DNA of 64,000 nucleotides from Pseudomonadales bacterium (lineage in GTDB: Bacteria > Pseudomonadota > Gammaproteobacteria > Pseudomonadales > Pseudohongiellaceae): the NCBI GenBank assembly GCA_022827425.1, contig JAJDSZ010000066.1, positions 1 through 64,000 of the forward strand, written 5' to 3'. Each line of letters starts with the position of its first letter. The stretch's first letter is position 1. A model generated the notes under the pieces. It made no database searches and had not been told where the DNA came from. It was given only the letters and a program-made list of their open reading frames with translations. Positions 1 through 7,828 of this stretch are shown here, piece by piece. A program made the position numbers and the translations under genes.

Positions 1-452
1 ATATGCGCATCTTCGAACACGACGGCATGACCTACGCCATGTCCATGCCCGGCCAGTTCTACCGTTCGGCGGACGGCCTGACGAATTTCGAGGAAGGCCC
101 GCGCCTGTTCGTGCCGAACATGCGCCATTCCGCGCTGATCGTGCGGGACGACACGCTGTACGTGTTCTGGACCCGGGTCGGGGACGCGCCGGAGACGATC
201 CTGCTCAGCACCATCGATATCAGCGGCGACTGGAACACCTGGCGCGAATCGCCGGCAGTCGAAGTGTTGCGGCCCGAATTCGATTGGGAAGGCGCCGAGG
301 CCCCGATTGAACCGTCCGTGCGCAGTACGGCGTATGGACAGGTAAACCAGTTGCGCGATCCGGCGATTTACGTCGAAGGCGACGAGGTTTACCTGTTATA
401 CGCGGTTGCCGGCGAAAGCGGCATCGCACTTGCACGGGTGGAGTTTCATTGA
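1..452 (+). CDS. Beta-propeller-like protein, 5'-truncated by the window edge
   Basis: The visible part is about 149 residues and the reading frame is open at the left edge, so the first in-frame ATG at position 3 need not be the true start. The C-terminal segment RDPAIYVEGDEVYLLYAV resembles a blade of five-bladed propeller glycosidases (GH43/GH32-like), and the earlier segment RHSALIVRDDTLYVFW looks like another blade. No catalytic residue can be assigned from this fragment. Its TGA stop overlaps the TTG start of the next gene, so the two are probably co-transcribed. The family assignment is a pattern impression, not a firm identification. Confidence 0.6.
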   Translation, partial: MRIFEHDGMTYAMSMPGQFYRSADGLTNFEEGPRLFVPNMRHSALIVRDDTLYVFWTRVGDAPETILLSTIDISGDWNTWRESPAVEVLRPEFDWEGAEAPIEPSVRSTAYGQVNQLRDPAIYVEGDEVYLLYAVAGESGIALARVEFH

Positions 453-1324
453 ATAGTTCGAAAGCCGTAACCTTCACGCTTGTCGCCCTGCTGCTCGGCG
501 CCGGCATCGGCTGGGCCGGCAGCCAGGGCAGCGCCTCCTGGGGCGGACTCCCGCTGTTCGCGATCGCCGGCATCATAATCTACCTGATTCACTGGCTGGT
601 ATTCATCCCGTCGTACGTTTACCAGACCGAACATTACTTTGACCTGACCGGCAGTATCACTTATCTGTCCTCACTGGGGGCCGTGGCGGTCCTGCACCCC
701 AATCTCGATACTCGCGGCCTGGTGCTCTGCCTGCTCATCGCATTCTGGGCGATTCGCCTCGGCAGCTTTCTCTTCACGCGAGTGAAACGCGCCGGCAGCG
801 ACAGCCGTTTCGATCTGATCAAGATCAATTTCTTCCGCTTCCTGCTCACCTGGACGCTAAGCGGCACCTGGGTCTATGTGACCATGGCCGCAGGCCTGGC
901 GGCGTTGAGTTCAGCCGAATCCGTCGGCCTTGATGTCTTTTTCGCGGCGGGGCTCGCATTGTGGCTGGCGGGATTTTTCTTCGAAGTGATCGCCGACACG
1001 CAGAAAACGCGGTTTCGCGCCGACTCGGCCAACGAAGGCAAGTTCATCACCAGCGGTCTATGGTCGATTTCCCGCCACCCGAACTATTTCGGCGAAATCG
1101 TGCTCTGGATCGGCATCGCGGTGATCGCCTTCCCGGCGCTCTCCGGCTGGCAATACATCACCCTGATCTCCCCGGTCTTCGTGATTTTCCTGCTCACCAG
1201 GGTCAGCGGCATCAACCTGCTCGAACGCGCCGGCAAGAAGCGCTGGGGCGACGACCCCGCCTACCAGACCTACCTCGATTCCACCCCCGCGCTCGTGCCT
1301 TTCCTCGGCAAGAAGGGCGGCTGA
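449..1324 (+). CDS. DUF1295 family membrane protein (steroid 5-alpha-reductase-like fold)
   Basis: A 291-residue polytopic membrane protein with about seven hydrophobic segments. The hallmark is near residues 210-225, SRHPNYFGEIVLWIG, which matches the R-H-P-N-Y-x-G-E signature of DUF1295 and related isoprenylcysteine methyltransferase/steroid reductase-fold proteins. By family it is an inner-membrane enzyme that probably uses a reduced nicotinamide or methyl donor, but the substrate is unknown. The start is TTG at 449, overlapping the stop of the upstream gene. No ATG offers a full-length alternative, and the N-terminal helix would be lost with a later start. Confidence 0.85.
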   Translation: MNSSKAVTFTLVALLLGAGIGWAGSQGSASWGGLPLFAIAGIIIYLIHWLVFIPSYVYQTEHYFDLTGSITYLSSLGAVAVLHPNLDTRGLVLCLLIAFWAIRLGSFLFTRVKRAGSDSRFDLIKINFFRFLLTWTLSGTWVYVTMAAGLAALSSAESVGLDVFFAAGLALWLAGFFFEVIADTQKTRFRADSANEGKFITSGLWSISRHPNYFGEIVLWIGIAVIAFPALSGWQYITLISPVFVIFLLTRVSGINLLERAGKKRWGDDPAYQTYLDSTPALVPFLGKKGG

Positions 1325-1548
1325 ATCCGGTAGATTTATGCCATTTGCTTGCGCTGGCGCTTGGAGCGTGGTTACTCTCGACCGCAATGACCAAATCATC
1401 CAAATCGCCGCCACCCGGACAAATGCGGCGTCGAAGTCTTCGAACTGCGCGACGACCACTGGAGACATTGCTTATGACGCAATTTCCAGGAAGAGAAATT
1501 CAGGACCGTATGTTCATTGCACGAAGCTTCCCTGCTGGCGGCCAATAC

Positions 1549-1573
1549 GATAGTATTGCTATCATCAATAGCA
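1549..1573. promoter_or_regulatory. Overlapping inverted repeats, candidate operator of the toxin-antitoxin pair
   Basis: GATAG-tattg-CTATC lies at 1549-1563. A second inverted repeat, TGCTAT-N5-ATAGCA, lies at 1557-1573 and shares an arm with it. Both are 17-41 bases upstream of the FitA-like antitoxin ATG at 1590, the usual place for autorepression by a ribbon-helix-helix antitoxin. A GGGGAG ribosome site follows at about 1577-1582. Binding is inferred from position and symmetry only. Confidence 0.5.
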
Positions 1574-1589
1574 TCCGGGGAGATGACGA

Positions 1590-1829
1590 ATGCCAACCAG
1601 TTTACTCGTTCGGAATCTTGACGCCGACCTGGTGCGGCGATTGAAGCGCCGCGCTTCTCGCAATGGACGCTCCGCCGAAGCGGAGCACCGGGAAATTCTT
1701 CGTCAGGCCCTGTCCGCCGAAGTCGAACCCGCTTTCGCCGAGATTGCGGCGCATATGCGGAAACTGACCGGGGATCGAAAACACACCCCCGCGGAAGTGC
1801 TGCAGCGAGAAGGGCGTCAGGAAAGGTGA
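1590..1829 (+). CDS. FitA/VapB-type ribbon-helix-helix antitoxin
   Basis: A 79-residue protein whose first 45 residues match the FitA-like ribbon-helix-helix pattern: a short basic strand (SLLVRNLDADLVRRLKRRA), then RNGRSAEAEHREILRQAL. By family the N-terminus binds operator DNA as a dimer and the C-terminal tail wraps and inhibits a PIN-domain ribonuclease. The stop overlaps the GTG start of the toxin gene (GTGA), typical for this arrangement. A good ribosome site (GGGGAG) sits seven bases before the ATG, and overlapping inverted repeats upstream are a probable operator. Confidence 0.88.
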   Translation: MPTSLLVRNLDADLVRRLKRRASRNGRSAEAEHREILRQALSAEVEPAFAEIAAHMRKLTGDRKHTPAEVLQREGRQER

Positions 1830-2293
1830 AACGACTCATTGTGGATGCCAGCGTGGCGATCAAGTGGGTCGTCGATGAGGTGGATTCCGCCGTCGCCGTG
1901 GCCTTGCTGGATCGATTTCCAATGGCCGCGCCGGACTTGCTTGTCGCCGAGTGCGCGAACATACTCTGGAAAAAAGCGCGGCGCGGGGAACTGAGCGCTG
2001 ACGAAGCGGTAACCGCCGCGCGTATCCTGCAGCATGCCGATCTGGAAATTTTGCCGACCCGGCACTTGATGGATGAGGCGACCCAGCTTGCGATTGACTT
2101 GGACCATGCGGCTTATGACTGCGTGTACCTTGTGCTGGCCATGCACAATGGCTGGCAACTGGTTACAGCGGACGATCAATTGCGCCGCAAGCTGGCGCAG
2201 GCCTCAAGCGCCGGGAATCGGAAGACGCTTGCAATTTCGTTGCAACAGGCAATGTCGGGCCGGTCTAGGAGCCTGCGCCGCAGGAATTCATGA
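1826..2293 (+). CDS. VapC/FitB-type PIN-domain toxin ribonuclease
   Basis: A 155-residue PIN-domain protein. Visible acidic residues are Asp7 in LIVDASVAIKW, Glu near 41 in VAECANILWK, Asp near 98 in AAYDCVYLVLA and Asp in the VTADDQL motif, which together make the metal-binding site of this RNase family. It starts with GTG overlapping the antitoxin stop. The last nine or so codons (ending SLRRRNS) are encoded by the left end of a 163-bp repeat element that begins at 2267, and the TGA stop lies inside that repeat. The native C-terminus has therefore been replaced. The catalytic core looks intact. Confidence 0.88.
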   Translation: MKRLIVDASVAIKWVVDEVDSAVAVALLDRFPMAAPDLLVAECANILWKKARRGELSADEAVTAARILQHADLEILPTRHLMDEATQLAIDLDHAAYDCVYLVLAMHNGWQLVTADDQLRRKLAQASSAGNRKTLAISLQQAMSGRSRSLRRRNS

Positions 2294-2429
2294 AAGCGAA
2301 AATTCGCTATCGCCGCGCCCCCGGTCGGTCGATTGAGGCGAATATTGGTGAATATGTAACGAAATCGAGCGGCCGAGGGCGTGGATGAGAGCGGATTTGC
2401 AGCCGTGAATTCCTGTGGCGCAGGCTCCT
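2267..2429. repeat. Repeat A, full copy 1 (163 bp, MITE-like)
   Basis: Bounded by 23-bp terminal inverted repeats at 2267-2289 and 2407-2429 that differ at one position. Inside are a GCGAAAATTCGC palindrome and a longer imperfect inner stem (arms ending TCGATT / AATCGA). There is no transposase reading frame. Two other copies (6428-6590, inverted, and 30535-30697) have exactly the same length. The left end supplies the last codons and stop of the PIN toxin gene. The base pairs flanking it are TCT on the left and GGT on the right, with no clear target duplication. Confidence 0.9.
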
Positions 2430-2497
2430 GGTCCCGAAACGGATTAACGATCATTTGCCGCGCATCATGGCGATACGAAAATTCCAGGCCTATCCCT

Positions 2498-3250
2498 TCA
2501 CTGCGCGAAAAGTTGTACTTCCCTGAGTAACTCGTCTTCGAAGGGTTCGAAGAAGCCTTCGAGTCGCGCGGCGCCTACCGCGTCCCGGTAGCGAACCAGC
2601 GAAATCGCCAGCGCCGCGGCGGAGACTACGATCTCGTCTCGCAGAACATCGATGCGGTCGCTCATCGAGGCGATGCCGTCGCGTTTTGCCGCCGCTTCCC
2701 CGTCGGTAAGTTCGTCTTCGGCGAGCGATCTTTCCTGCGCGGTTCTGCGGCTGCGAAGATCATCGAGTTCCGCCCGCTGGGAGCGGATCGAATCGGCGCT
2801 GAACCTGAGATTGGAAAGCGAATTGTAGACATCCTGCCCCAGTTGCCAGGACTGCTGGAAATCGGCCGCGAGCGCGGCGGGGCAATCGGCCTCCAGGCGC
2901 GCGCCCGAGCGGCCCTCCCGATAGCCGTTATCGCTGGTGCAATACAGCATCAGGCCGCTTTCGCGTCCGGCCAGGTATGCCTGGGGGTCGGGAACGACTC
3001 CATAGTCCGCGCAGTCGCGTCGATAGCCGTCGAGAACCGAAAGCGCCCTGCCCTGCTGGCCGTCGATTTCGCCGATCACGGTCCAGTCCGCGTTCAGGCA
3101 CTCCGCTTCCGACATCGAAGCGCAGCCGTGCAGCATGACTGCAACCAGCAGCCACAGCACCGACTTCCTGACGAAATCGATACGTGAAGCCCGGCCGCCA
3201 AATGTTGCATACTTGCGAATGCAAGCCGTCATCGACTGTTGAATATTCAT
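2498..3250 (-). CDS. DUF2799-like outer-membrane lipoprotein
   Basis: About 250 residues from the ATG at 3250. A hydrophobic stretch (VLWLLVAVMLHGC) ends in a lipobox with the acylated Cys at about residue 46. It is followed by a cysteine-containing region, CLNADWTVIGEIDGQQG...CADYGVVPDPQAYLAG, typical of DUF2799. The second half, about residues 150-235, is rich in Glu, Arg and Leu and probably helical or coiled. The start is uncertain: an in-frame ATG 18 bases later would shorten an unusually long N-terminal extension, and neither has a strong ribosome site. Function is unknown. Confidence 0.75.
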   Translation of the reverse strand: MNIQQSMTACIRKYATFGGRASRIDFVRKSVLWLLVAVMLHGCASMSEAECLNADWTVIGEIDGQQGRALSVLDGYRRDCADYGVVPDPQAYLAGRESGLMLYCTSDNGYREGRSGARLEADCPAALAADFQQSWQLGQDVYNSLSNLRFSADSIRSQRAELDDLRSRRTAQERSLAEDELTDGEAAAKRDGIASMSDRIDVLRDEIVVSAAALAISLVRYRDAVGAARLEGFFEPFEDELLREVQLFAQ

Positions 3251-3357
3251 AAGTTGAGCCCCCAATGAAACCGCCGCGAATTTTTTTGCCCTGTTGTTAC
3301 TATCGGCCAGTCCCCACTTGCTGGCCGCGAGCGAAGCCGATTGCCGACTTTTGCTTG

Positions 3358-3960
3358 ATGCTAACCTGCCCGATACGCGAATAACCAGCGCGATGATGCG
3401 GGACAGCAGCCAGTTGTTCGTCGCCGGGCCGCCCGTGGTTGGAGAGGGGGCTTGGCAAGCCGGTGGGCAAGAACGAACTCGGCGGCTCGGCGATTCACAC
3501 CGGCGCAAGCGGCGCCATGGATGCGGACGCATCGGAAAAGATGATGCGTTTCATCGACTTGTGCGACACTTTCCATCTGCCGGTAGTGAATCTGGTGGAC
3601 AATCCCGGCTTTCTGATCGGTATCGACGCCGAGCGCGCGGGCACCGTTCGGCTGGGCAGCCGGGCCCCGCTGGCGATGTACCAATCCTCGGCGGACTGGG
3701 GCTCCCTGCCGGTGGAAGGCGGCGTGCAGGCGGCCTGCGAACGGGACATCGAATCCGCTCCAGACCCTGCGGCCCGGCGCCTGGAACTCGGAGACATGAT
3801 GGAAAACTACCGTTCGCCCCTGCGCACCGCGGAGGCTTTCGGCATTGAAGAAATCATCGACCCCCGCGATACCCGCCCCCTGCTTTGCGACTGGATCGAA
3901 CTCGCGTACCGGATCACGGCGACCCAGACCGGCCCCAAAAAGCGCACGATCCAGAATTGA
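3358..3960 (+). pseudogene. Degraded acyl-CoA carboxylase beta subunit (carboxyltransferase) remnant
   Basis: Segments typical of biotin-dependent carboxyltransferases survive in order: MMRDSSQLFVAGPPVV, then KNELGGSAIHTG, then AMDADASEKMMRFIDLCDTF with LVDNPGFLIG, and finally WGSLPVEGG through EIIDPRDTRPLLC. The first two are in different frames; removing one G in the GGTTGGAGAGG stretch at about 3440 restores them. Roughly 100 residues are missing after SAIHTG and about 35 between PLAMYQ and SADWG, and the N-terminal half is absent. Such proteins move carboxyl groups onto acetyl- or propionyl-CoA. This copy cannot be functional. The segment comparison is from memory of the family, not an alignment. 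Confidence 0.88.
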
Positions 3961-3993
3961 CGGGAAGAAGAATGGTTCCGGCGCGGGCGCTGG

Positions 3994-4203
3994 CTATGCT
4001 GCGATGGCCGTTGCCAAGGAGGGATTGAAGCTTGCCGACTGGCGGCACTCCCGAAGAACGCCGCGGGCGTGATTGCCGCACTTGCCGCAATCGAGGCCGA
4101 CACCGAGTCGCTGCCGCACATCGGACATGCTTGCGTCGCCGCTTTCGCGGCATAAATCGCGAATCTGGTCTTCGGTAACTTGGCGGCAGATGCAGACGTA
4201 CAT
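3994..4203 (-). CDS. bfd: Bacterioferritin-associated ferredoxin
   Basis: A 69-residue [2Fe-2S] protein with the full cysteine set: C4-x-C6 in MYVCICRQV and C39-x-x-C42 in LDCGKCG. By family it passes electrons to bacterioferritin so that stored ferric iron is released. The chosen ATG at 4203 is preceded by a strong GGAGGGAGG site; an in-frame ATG further upstream would add an implausible hydrophobic extension. A Fur-box-like sequence overlaps a TTGACA -35 element just upstream, consistent with induction under iron starvation. Confidence 0.93.
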   Translation of the reverse strand: MYVCICRQVTEDQIRDLCRESGDASMSDVRQRLGVGLDCGKCGNHARGVLRECRQSASFNPSLATAIAA

Positions 4204-4238
4204 GGCCTCCCTCCGGCAACTGGCACCTATTGGAATAC

Positions 4239-4257
4239 AAATGAGAATGATTGTCAA
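4239..4257 (-). promoter_or_regulatory. Fur-box-like site and -35 element upstream of bfd
   Basis: The plus-strand sequence AAATGAGAATGATTGTCAA matches the Fur consensus core (GAGAATGATTGTC resembles GATAATGATAATC). On the minus strand its end forms a consensus TTGACA -35 box at 4252-4257, 49-54 bases before the bfd start. No convincing -10 was found at ideal spacing. Iron repression of bfd is common in gammaproteobacteria and fits this placement. Confidence 0.6.
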
Positions 4258-4413
4258 CAATATTCGCATGTAAATCTGGAATTTTCTGTCAGGATAGCGA
4301 ATGGGTGAACGAATCCCTGTGCACAGCGCCCGGCGCGGTGTTCATTCTCAATCTGCCCCGGCTTTCCGCTAGAATGACGCCCCGGGGCGCCAGCGTGGAA
4401 GTCGGGAATATCA

Positions 4414-6411
4414 TTGCGCGATCAGGCAGAGCGAATTGATTCCAAGTTTTCGGCTTCCCCTAATCAGGCGGAAGCAGCAGGCTGGCTTGGCGAATTCCGC
4501 TGGCTTGCCGCAGCTTGCGGGCTGTTGTTCCTCGCCAAGACCTGGTTCGCCTGGCGACTGGATCTGTACAGCGACGAAATCTTTTACTGGCTGGCCTCGA
4601 CCCGGCCCGCGCTGGCTTACAGCGACCTGCCCTTTCTCACCGCCCTGCTGGCTGGTCTTGGCTCAGAGCTTGACCCCGGCAATCCGCTGGCGACCCGATC
4701 GCTGTTTCTGATCGCCGGCAGTTGCCTGCCGCTGGCTGTGTACTGGATGGCCCTGGCCTGGGTCTGGCGCCGGGACGCCCTGCAGGCGGCCTTTCTCAGT
4801 ATCTGTATTCCGCTTGGCGGTTTTTTCGGGCTGCTGGCAGTACCGGATGTGCCCATGCTGCTATTCGGCCTGCTCAGTCTCGGCTTTCTGGCGCGGGCCT
4901 TGCAAACGGATTCCCGGGGCTGTTGGCTGGGGGCCGGACTCGTCATGGCCCTGGGGCTGTGTACCCATTACCGCTTTTTGCTGTATCCCGTGGCCGCGCT
5001 CTTGTATGTGTTGCTGACCGATGGCGGTCACTGGCGCAGACGAGGATTCTGGCTGGCCGCGGGCGTTACGGCGCTTGGATTGCTGCCGCTGCTTTGGGCG
5101 AACCTGCCCGGAAACCTGGGCAGCGCGGGTTTTTACTTTGTCGAACGCCATCCCTGGCGTTTCGACGCCGCGGGTCTTTGGCACATCCCCGTGCAGAGCC
5201 TGCTGGTTACGCCGCCACTGCACGCCCTCCTGCTCTACAGCGCCTGGCTGACCTTCAAGCCACGGGACAAACCATGGGGCACCCATCCTGCAAAGTATTG
5301 CGATAACCGCCACACCCGGTTGCTGCTGTGGTTTTCCCTGCCACATCTGCTTGCCTACGCCCTGCTGGCGCCCTGGGCCGACGCCAACAGCACAACTGCC
5401 CACTGGCCTCTGCCCGGCTACTTCCCGTTGCTGGTTTTCGCCCCGGAAGCCCTGCGCCGGACCCGGAGCTGGCTGAGTCGGCGCTGGCCACAGACGAATG
5501 TCCGCGCGCTGGCGGGCGCCATTCCCGCAATCGGCTTTGCCGGCGCCCTGCTCGCCATTGCGGGAATTGGCAGCCAGTCCTGGCAAAATTCATTGCAACC
5601 CGTGCTCGGCGCCGGCGTAATATCGGAGAAAATGGCGGGCTGGCGGGAGTTCAGCGCCCACACGGCGCAATTGCTCGCCGATGAATCCGGCGCCGCGCCG
5701 GTGATTGTCACCGGCAACTACTACACCGCGGCGCAATTGCGGTACGCTGAAGTTGCGCCGGACGCCTACACCCTGGACACCGACAAGGCCGTCCGCGACG
5801 GGCGCTTGCGGCAATTCGAGCTTTGGCGCCGAAGCGGCGGGTTCGTGCCCGAACGCGCGGGAGAGCCGATGCTGTTTATCACCGAAGATTCGGCTTTGAA
5901 TGTGGAACAGAAACACGCCCTGCTAGCCCGGGCCTGCGCCATGGTGGAATCACTGACGCAGTTGAGCCGGTTATCGCAATTCGGCGGCGACAAGCGATTC
6001 AGCTATTACCATGGCACTGCCATCGTTGCCCCGGGTTCGGAATCGGCAGCGCCCTGCCCGTATCCGCCAAGAGCATGGATCGATCAGCCCCTGCCCGGGG
6101 CGGAGCTTCCCGGCACCGCATTGATCAGCGGCTGGGCCTATAACGAAGACCTGGGCGTTTCCGCGGTGCGGATTTACCTGGACAGTGAATTCGTCGCGGA
6201 AGCCGAATACGGCCTACCGCGGCCTGACGTGGTAACCGCCACCGCACTTTCCAGCGATCCCAATCAGCCGAACCTGGGATTCGAGGCCCGGCTGGATACC
6301 GGCGGTTTCCCCGGGGGACAGCGTGAGCTGTCCATTGGCATAATCGACAGCCGCGGCAATGAAACCCGCTACGGACGCCGGGAAATCTTGCTAGCCGATG
6401 ATCGTTTCTGA
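4414..6411 (+). CDS. Glycosyltransferase family 39-like membrane protein with C-terminal Ig-like domain
   Basis: A 665-residue protein. An acidic motif follows the first membrane helix (RLDLYSDEIFYWLAS, about residues 48-62), as in ArnT/PMT-type GT39 enzymes that use polyprenyl-phosphate sugars at the periplasmic face. About ten hydrophobic segments follow up to residue 400, then a soluble domain. The last 110 residues (WIDQPLPGAELPGTALISGWAY onward) look like a beta-sandwich (Ig-like). The start is TTG at 4414 with no clear ribosome site; a TAGAAT -10-like sequence lies at 4370-4375. The stop is 16 bases before a full repeat A copy. The acceptor is unknown. Confidence 0.8.
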   Translation: MRDQAERIDSKFSASPNQAEAAGWLGEFRWLAAACGLLFLAKTWFAWRLDLYSDEIFYWLASTRPALAYSDLPFLTALLAGLGSELDPGNPLATRSLFLIAGSCLPLAVYWMALAWVWRRDALQAAFLSICIPLGGFFGLLAVPDVPMLLFGLLSLGFLARALQTDSRGCWLGAGLVMALGLCTHYRFLLYPVAALLYVLLTDGGHWRRRGFWLAAGVTALGLLPLLWANLPGNLGSAGFYFVERHPWRFDAAGLWHIPVQSLLVTPPLHALLLYSAWLTFKPRDKPWGTHPAKYCDNRHTRLLLWFSLPHLLAYALLAPWADANSTTAHWPLPGYFPLLVFAPEALRRTRSWLSRRWPQTNVRALAGAIPAIGFAGALLAIAGIGSQSWQNSLQPVLGAGVISEKMAGWREFSAHTAQLLADESGAAPVIVTGNYYTAAQLRYAEVAPDAYTLDTDKAVRDGRLRQFELWRRSGGFVPERAGEPMLFITEDSALNVEQKHALLARACAMVESLTQLSRLSQFGGDKRFSYYHGTAIVAPGSESAAPCPYPPRAWIDQPLPGAELPGTALISGWAYNEDLGVSAVRIYLDSEFVAEAEYGLPRPDVVTATALSSDPNQPNLGFEARLDTGGFPGGQRELSIGIIDSRGNETRYGRREILLADDRF

Positions 6412-6427
6412 CCCGGGGATGGAATCC

Positions 6428-6590
6428 AGCAGCCTGCGCCGTAGGAATTCACGGCTGCAAATCCGCTCTCATCCAAGCCCCCGGCCACTCGATTTCGTTG
6501 CATATCCACCAATATTCGCCTCAATCGATCAGCCAGGGGCGCGGCGATAGCGAATTTTCGCCTCCGCGAATTCCTCCGGCGCAGGCTCCT
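6428..6590. repeat. Repeat A, full copy 2 (163 bp, inverted relative to copy 1)
   Basis: Terminal inverted repeats at 6428-6450 and 6568-6590, with internal features in reverse order relative to copy 1. The inner stem arms (ending CTCGATT and starting AATCGATCAGCC) have a different sequence from the other copies. It separates the convergent GT39-like gene and an exported-protein gene. Its last bases CT plus the next A read as TAG on the minus strand and form the stop codon of that minus-strand gene. Confidence 0.9.
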
Positions 6591-7524
6591 AGTAAGGCGA
6601 CAGCACTTCCACCGCGATGCGCCATTCATTGGCGTCGATGAGACGCCACAAACGCAGGTAATTGGCGCGGAAACCGGATTCCTCATCGGCGCCGGCTTCA
6701 CGCATGGTGCCGTAGGTGTAGCCGAGTTCCTGGGAAGCGGCCAGGTATCCGCCCACATGGTCCAGGGTGATGGGCACGGTGGCCTCAAGCTGGGTGTCGA
6801 GAAAGGCGCCATACACCTCGCTGGCTTCCCCGGCGCCCACCGCCGGAGCCATGCCCGGCAGATAGACCCGGGAGTTTTCCATGCCCCAGCGCAGCAGGGC
6901 GCGGCGGCCGCCGCGGAAGTTGATGGAGCGGCCGAAAGTCAGGTCGGTTTCCACCAGGGTTTCCATGGGGTTCGGGTCCGCCAGGGCCACCCGGGGCGGC
7001 GCGGTTTCCGCGAGCACCGGCAGGGAGTCAGTGAAATCCGGTTGCACGTCCATGCTGAGAAAGCCGGGAATCAGCACCCCCAGATCGGCCATGAGTTCCC
7101 AGCGCACGCCCTGCTTGCGCCAGATCGAGATGAGATGGCCGAAATAATCCTGTCCCGAATCCTCGCCCGGATTGATGATTACCAGCGGCCCCGCGGACAG
7201 ACCAAGATCACCGGCCCGGGAGACGTCGATATAATGCGCCTCCCAACTGATCTCGGCGCCCCGGAACGATTCGGAGGAATACAATTCCAGCGCATTCACC
7301 GGCCCGTCGCGAAATACCACCGACCCCTCGCCGAGGAATTCCAGAAAAGCCTGATGCCGACCGATTTCCAGCGCGCGGTCGGCATAGGTCTGGTCGGCGG
7401 CTTCGAGTTCCAGCCAGTACTGGTACTGCTGGTTTTCCAGCCACCCGGGCTCCGCGGCCAGGAGGCAGGCCGAAAAAGCGGGCAGCAGCGGCAAGACTGC
7501 CCATTTGGTTCGCTTGTGCCTCAA
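6589..7524 (-). CDS. Exported protein of unknown function, two NTF2-like halves possible
   Basis: A 311-residue protein with an N-terminal signal peptide (LLPAFSACLLAAEPG). The first half contains ALEIGRHQAFLEFLGEGSVVFRDG and later YFGHLISIWRKQGVRWELMADLG, a pattern seen in SnoaL/DUF4440-type NTF2-fold proteins. The second half ends in a similar WRLIDANEWRIAVEVL segment, so the protein may be a tandem of that fold. No catalytic residue can be assigned. The TAG stop codon is formed by the edge of the repeat A copy at 6428-6590, so the last residues may differ from the ancestral protein. Confidence 0.75.
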   Translation of the reverse strand: MRHKRTKWAVLPLLPAFSACLLAAEPGWLENQQYQYWLELEAADQTYADRALEIGRHQAFLEFLGEGSVVFRDGPVNALELYSSESFRGAEISWEAHYIDVSRAGDLGLSAGPLVIINPGEDSGQDYFGHLISIWRKQGVRWELMADLGVLIPGFLSMDVQPDFTDSLPVLAETAPPRVALADPNPMETLVETDLTFGRSINFRGGRRALLRWGMENSRVYLPGMAPAVGAGEASEVYGAFLDTQLEATVPITLDHVGGYLAASQELGYTYGTMREAGADEESGFRANYLRLWRLIDANEWRIAVEVLSPY

Positions 7525-7623
7525 GCCGGTCTCCCCGCCATAACCGGTTTCCGCCGATGGTACTACAAATCAGCCCATTGTCATGCTGCACATCGTCTGA
7601 TGTCATTTTGCGCACCACCAACT

Positions 7624-7717
7624 GTCATTCTGCGCGAAGTCGCAGAATCTCCCGAATCCGGCCCGGAGGCATTCGTAGCGAGACCCTGCGACTGCGCTTC
7701 GCTCCGCGCAGAATGAC
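7624..7717. repeat. Repeat B copy 1 (REP-like palindrome)
   Basis: Starts GTCATTCTGCGCGAAG and ends CTCCGCGCAGAATGAC, so the two ends are inverted repeats of each other; each half also contains a smaller palindrome (GCGAAGTCGC, GCGCTTCGCTCCGCGC). Related copies lie at 13318-13401, 18886-18959 and 55985-56067, always between genes. This copy is in the 304-base gap between the exported-protein gene and cysE. It has no coding potential of its own. Confidence 0.85.
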
Positions 7718-7768
7718 ATGAGGGGTGAAGCTTCTCAATGGGAACTGCTGATGACGGTGGATGCGGAT

Positions 7769-7795
7769 TGAATCCCGGTCGCCAGCACTTATAAT
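7769..7795 (+). promoter_or_regulatory. Candidate promoter of cysE
   Basis: TTGAAT at 7769-7774 and a perfect TATAAT at 7790-7795 are separated by 15 bases, slightly short of the optimum. Transcription would begin near 7802, giving a leader of about 27 bases before the ATG at 7829. It lies just downstream of repeat B. Confidence 0.55.
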
Positions 7796-7828
7796 TGTTC
7801 GCCTTTTGCAAACTGGCAAGGCCGTCCC

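Noticed and set aside
1325..1548. Small open frames in the gap before the antitoxin gene
   Set aside because: No ribosome sites, no conserved pattern, and the frames conflict with each other. Nothing is supported in this stretch apart from the operator repeats at its end.
2267..2429. CRISPR-like or tandem repeat explanation for repeat A
   Set aside because: Copies are dispersed, inverted relative to each other and separated by kilobases, with no spacers and no cas genes.
4379..4392. CGCCCCGGGGCGCC palindrome before the GT39-like gene
   Set aside because: Short and purely GC; such palindromes are frequent in GC-rich DNA and it has no T run or operator-like context.
6757..7716. A 319-codon plus-strand frame
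   Set aside because: Antisense to the exported-protein gene and then runs into repeat B. No ribosome site and no domain.
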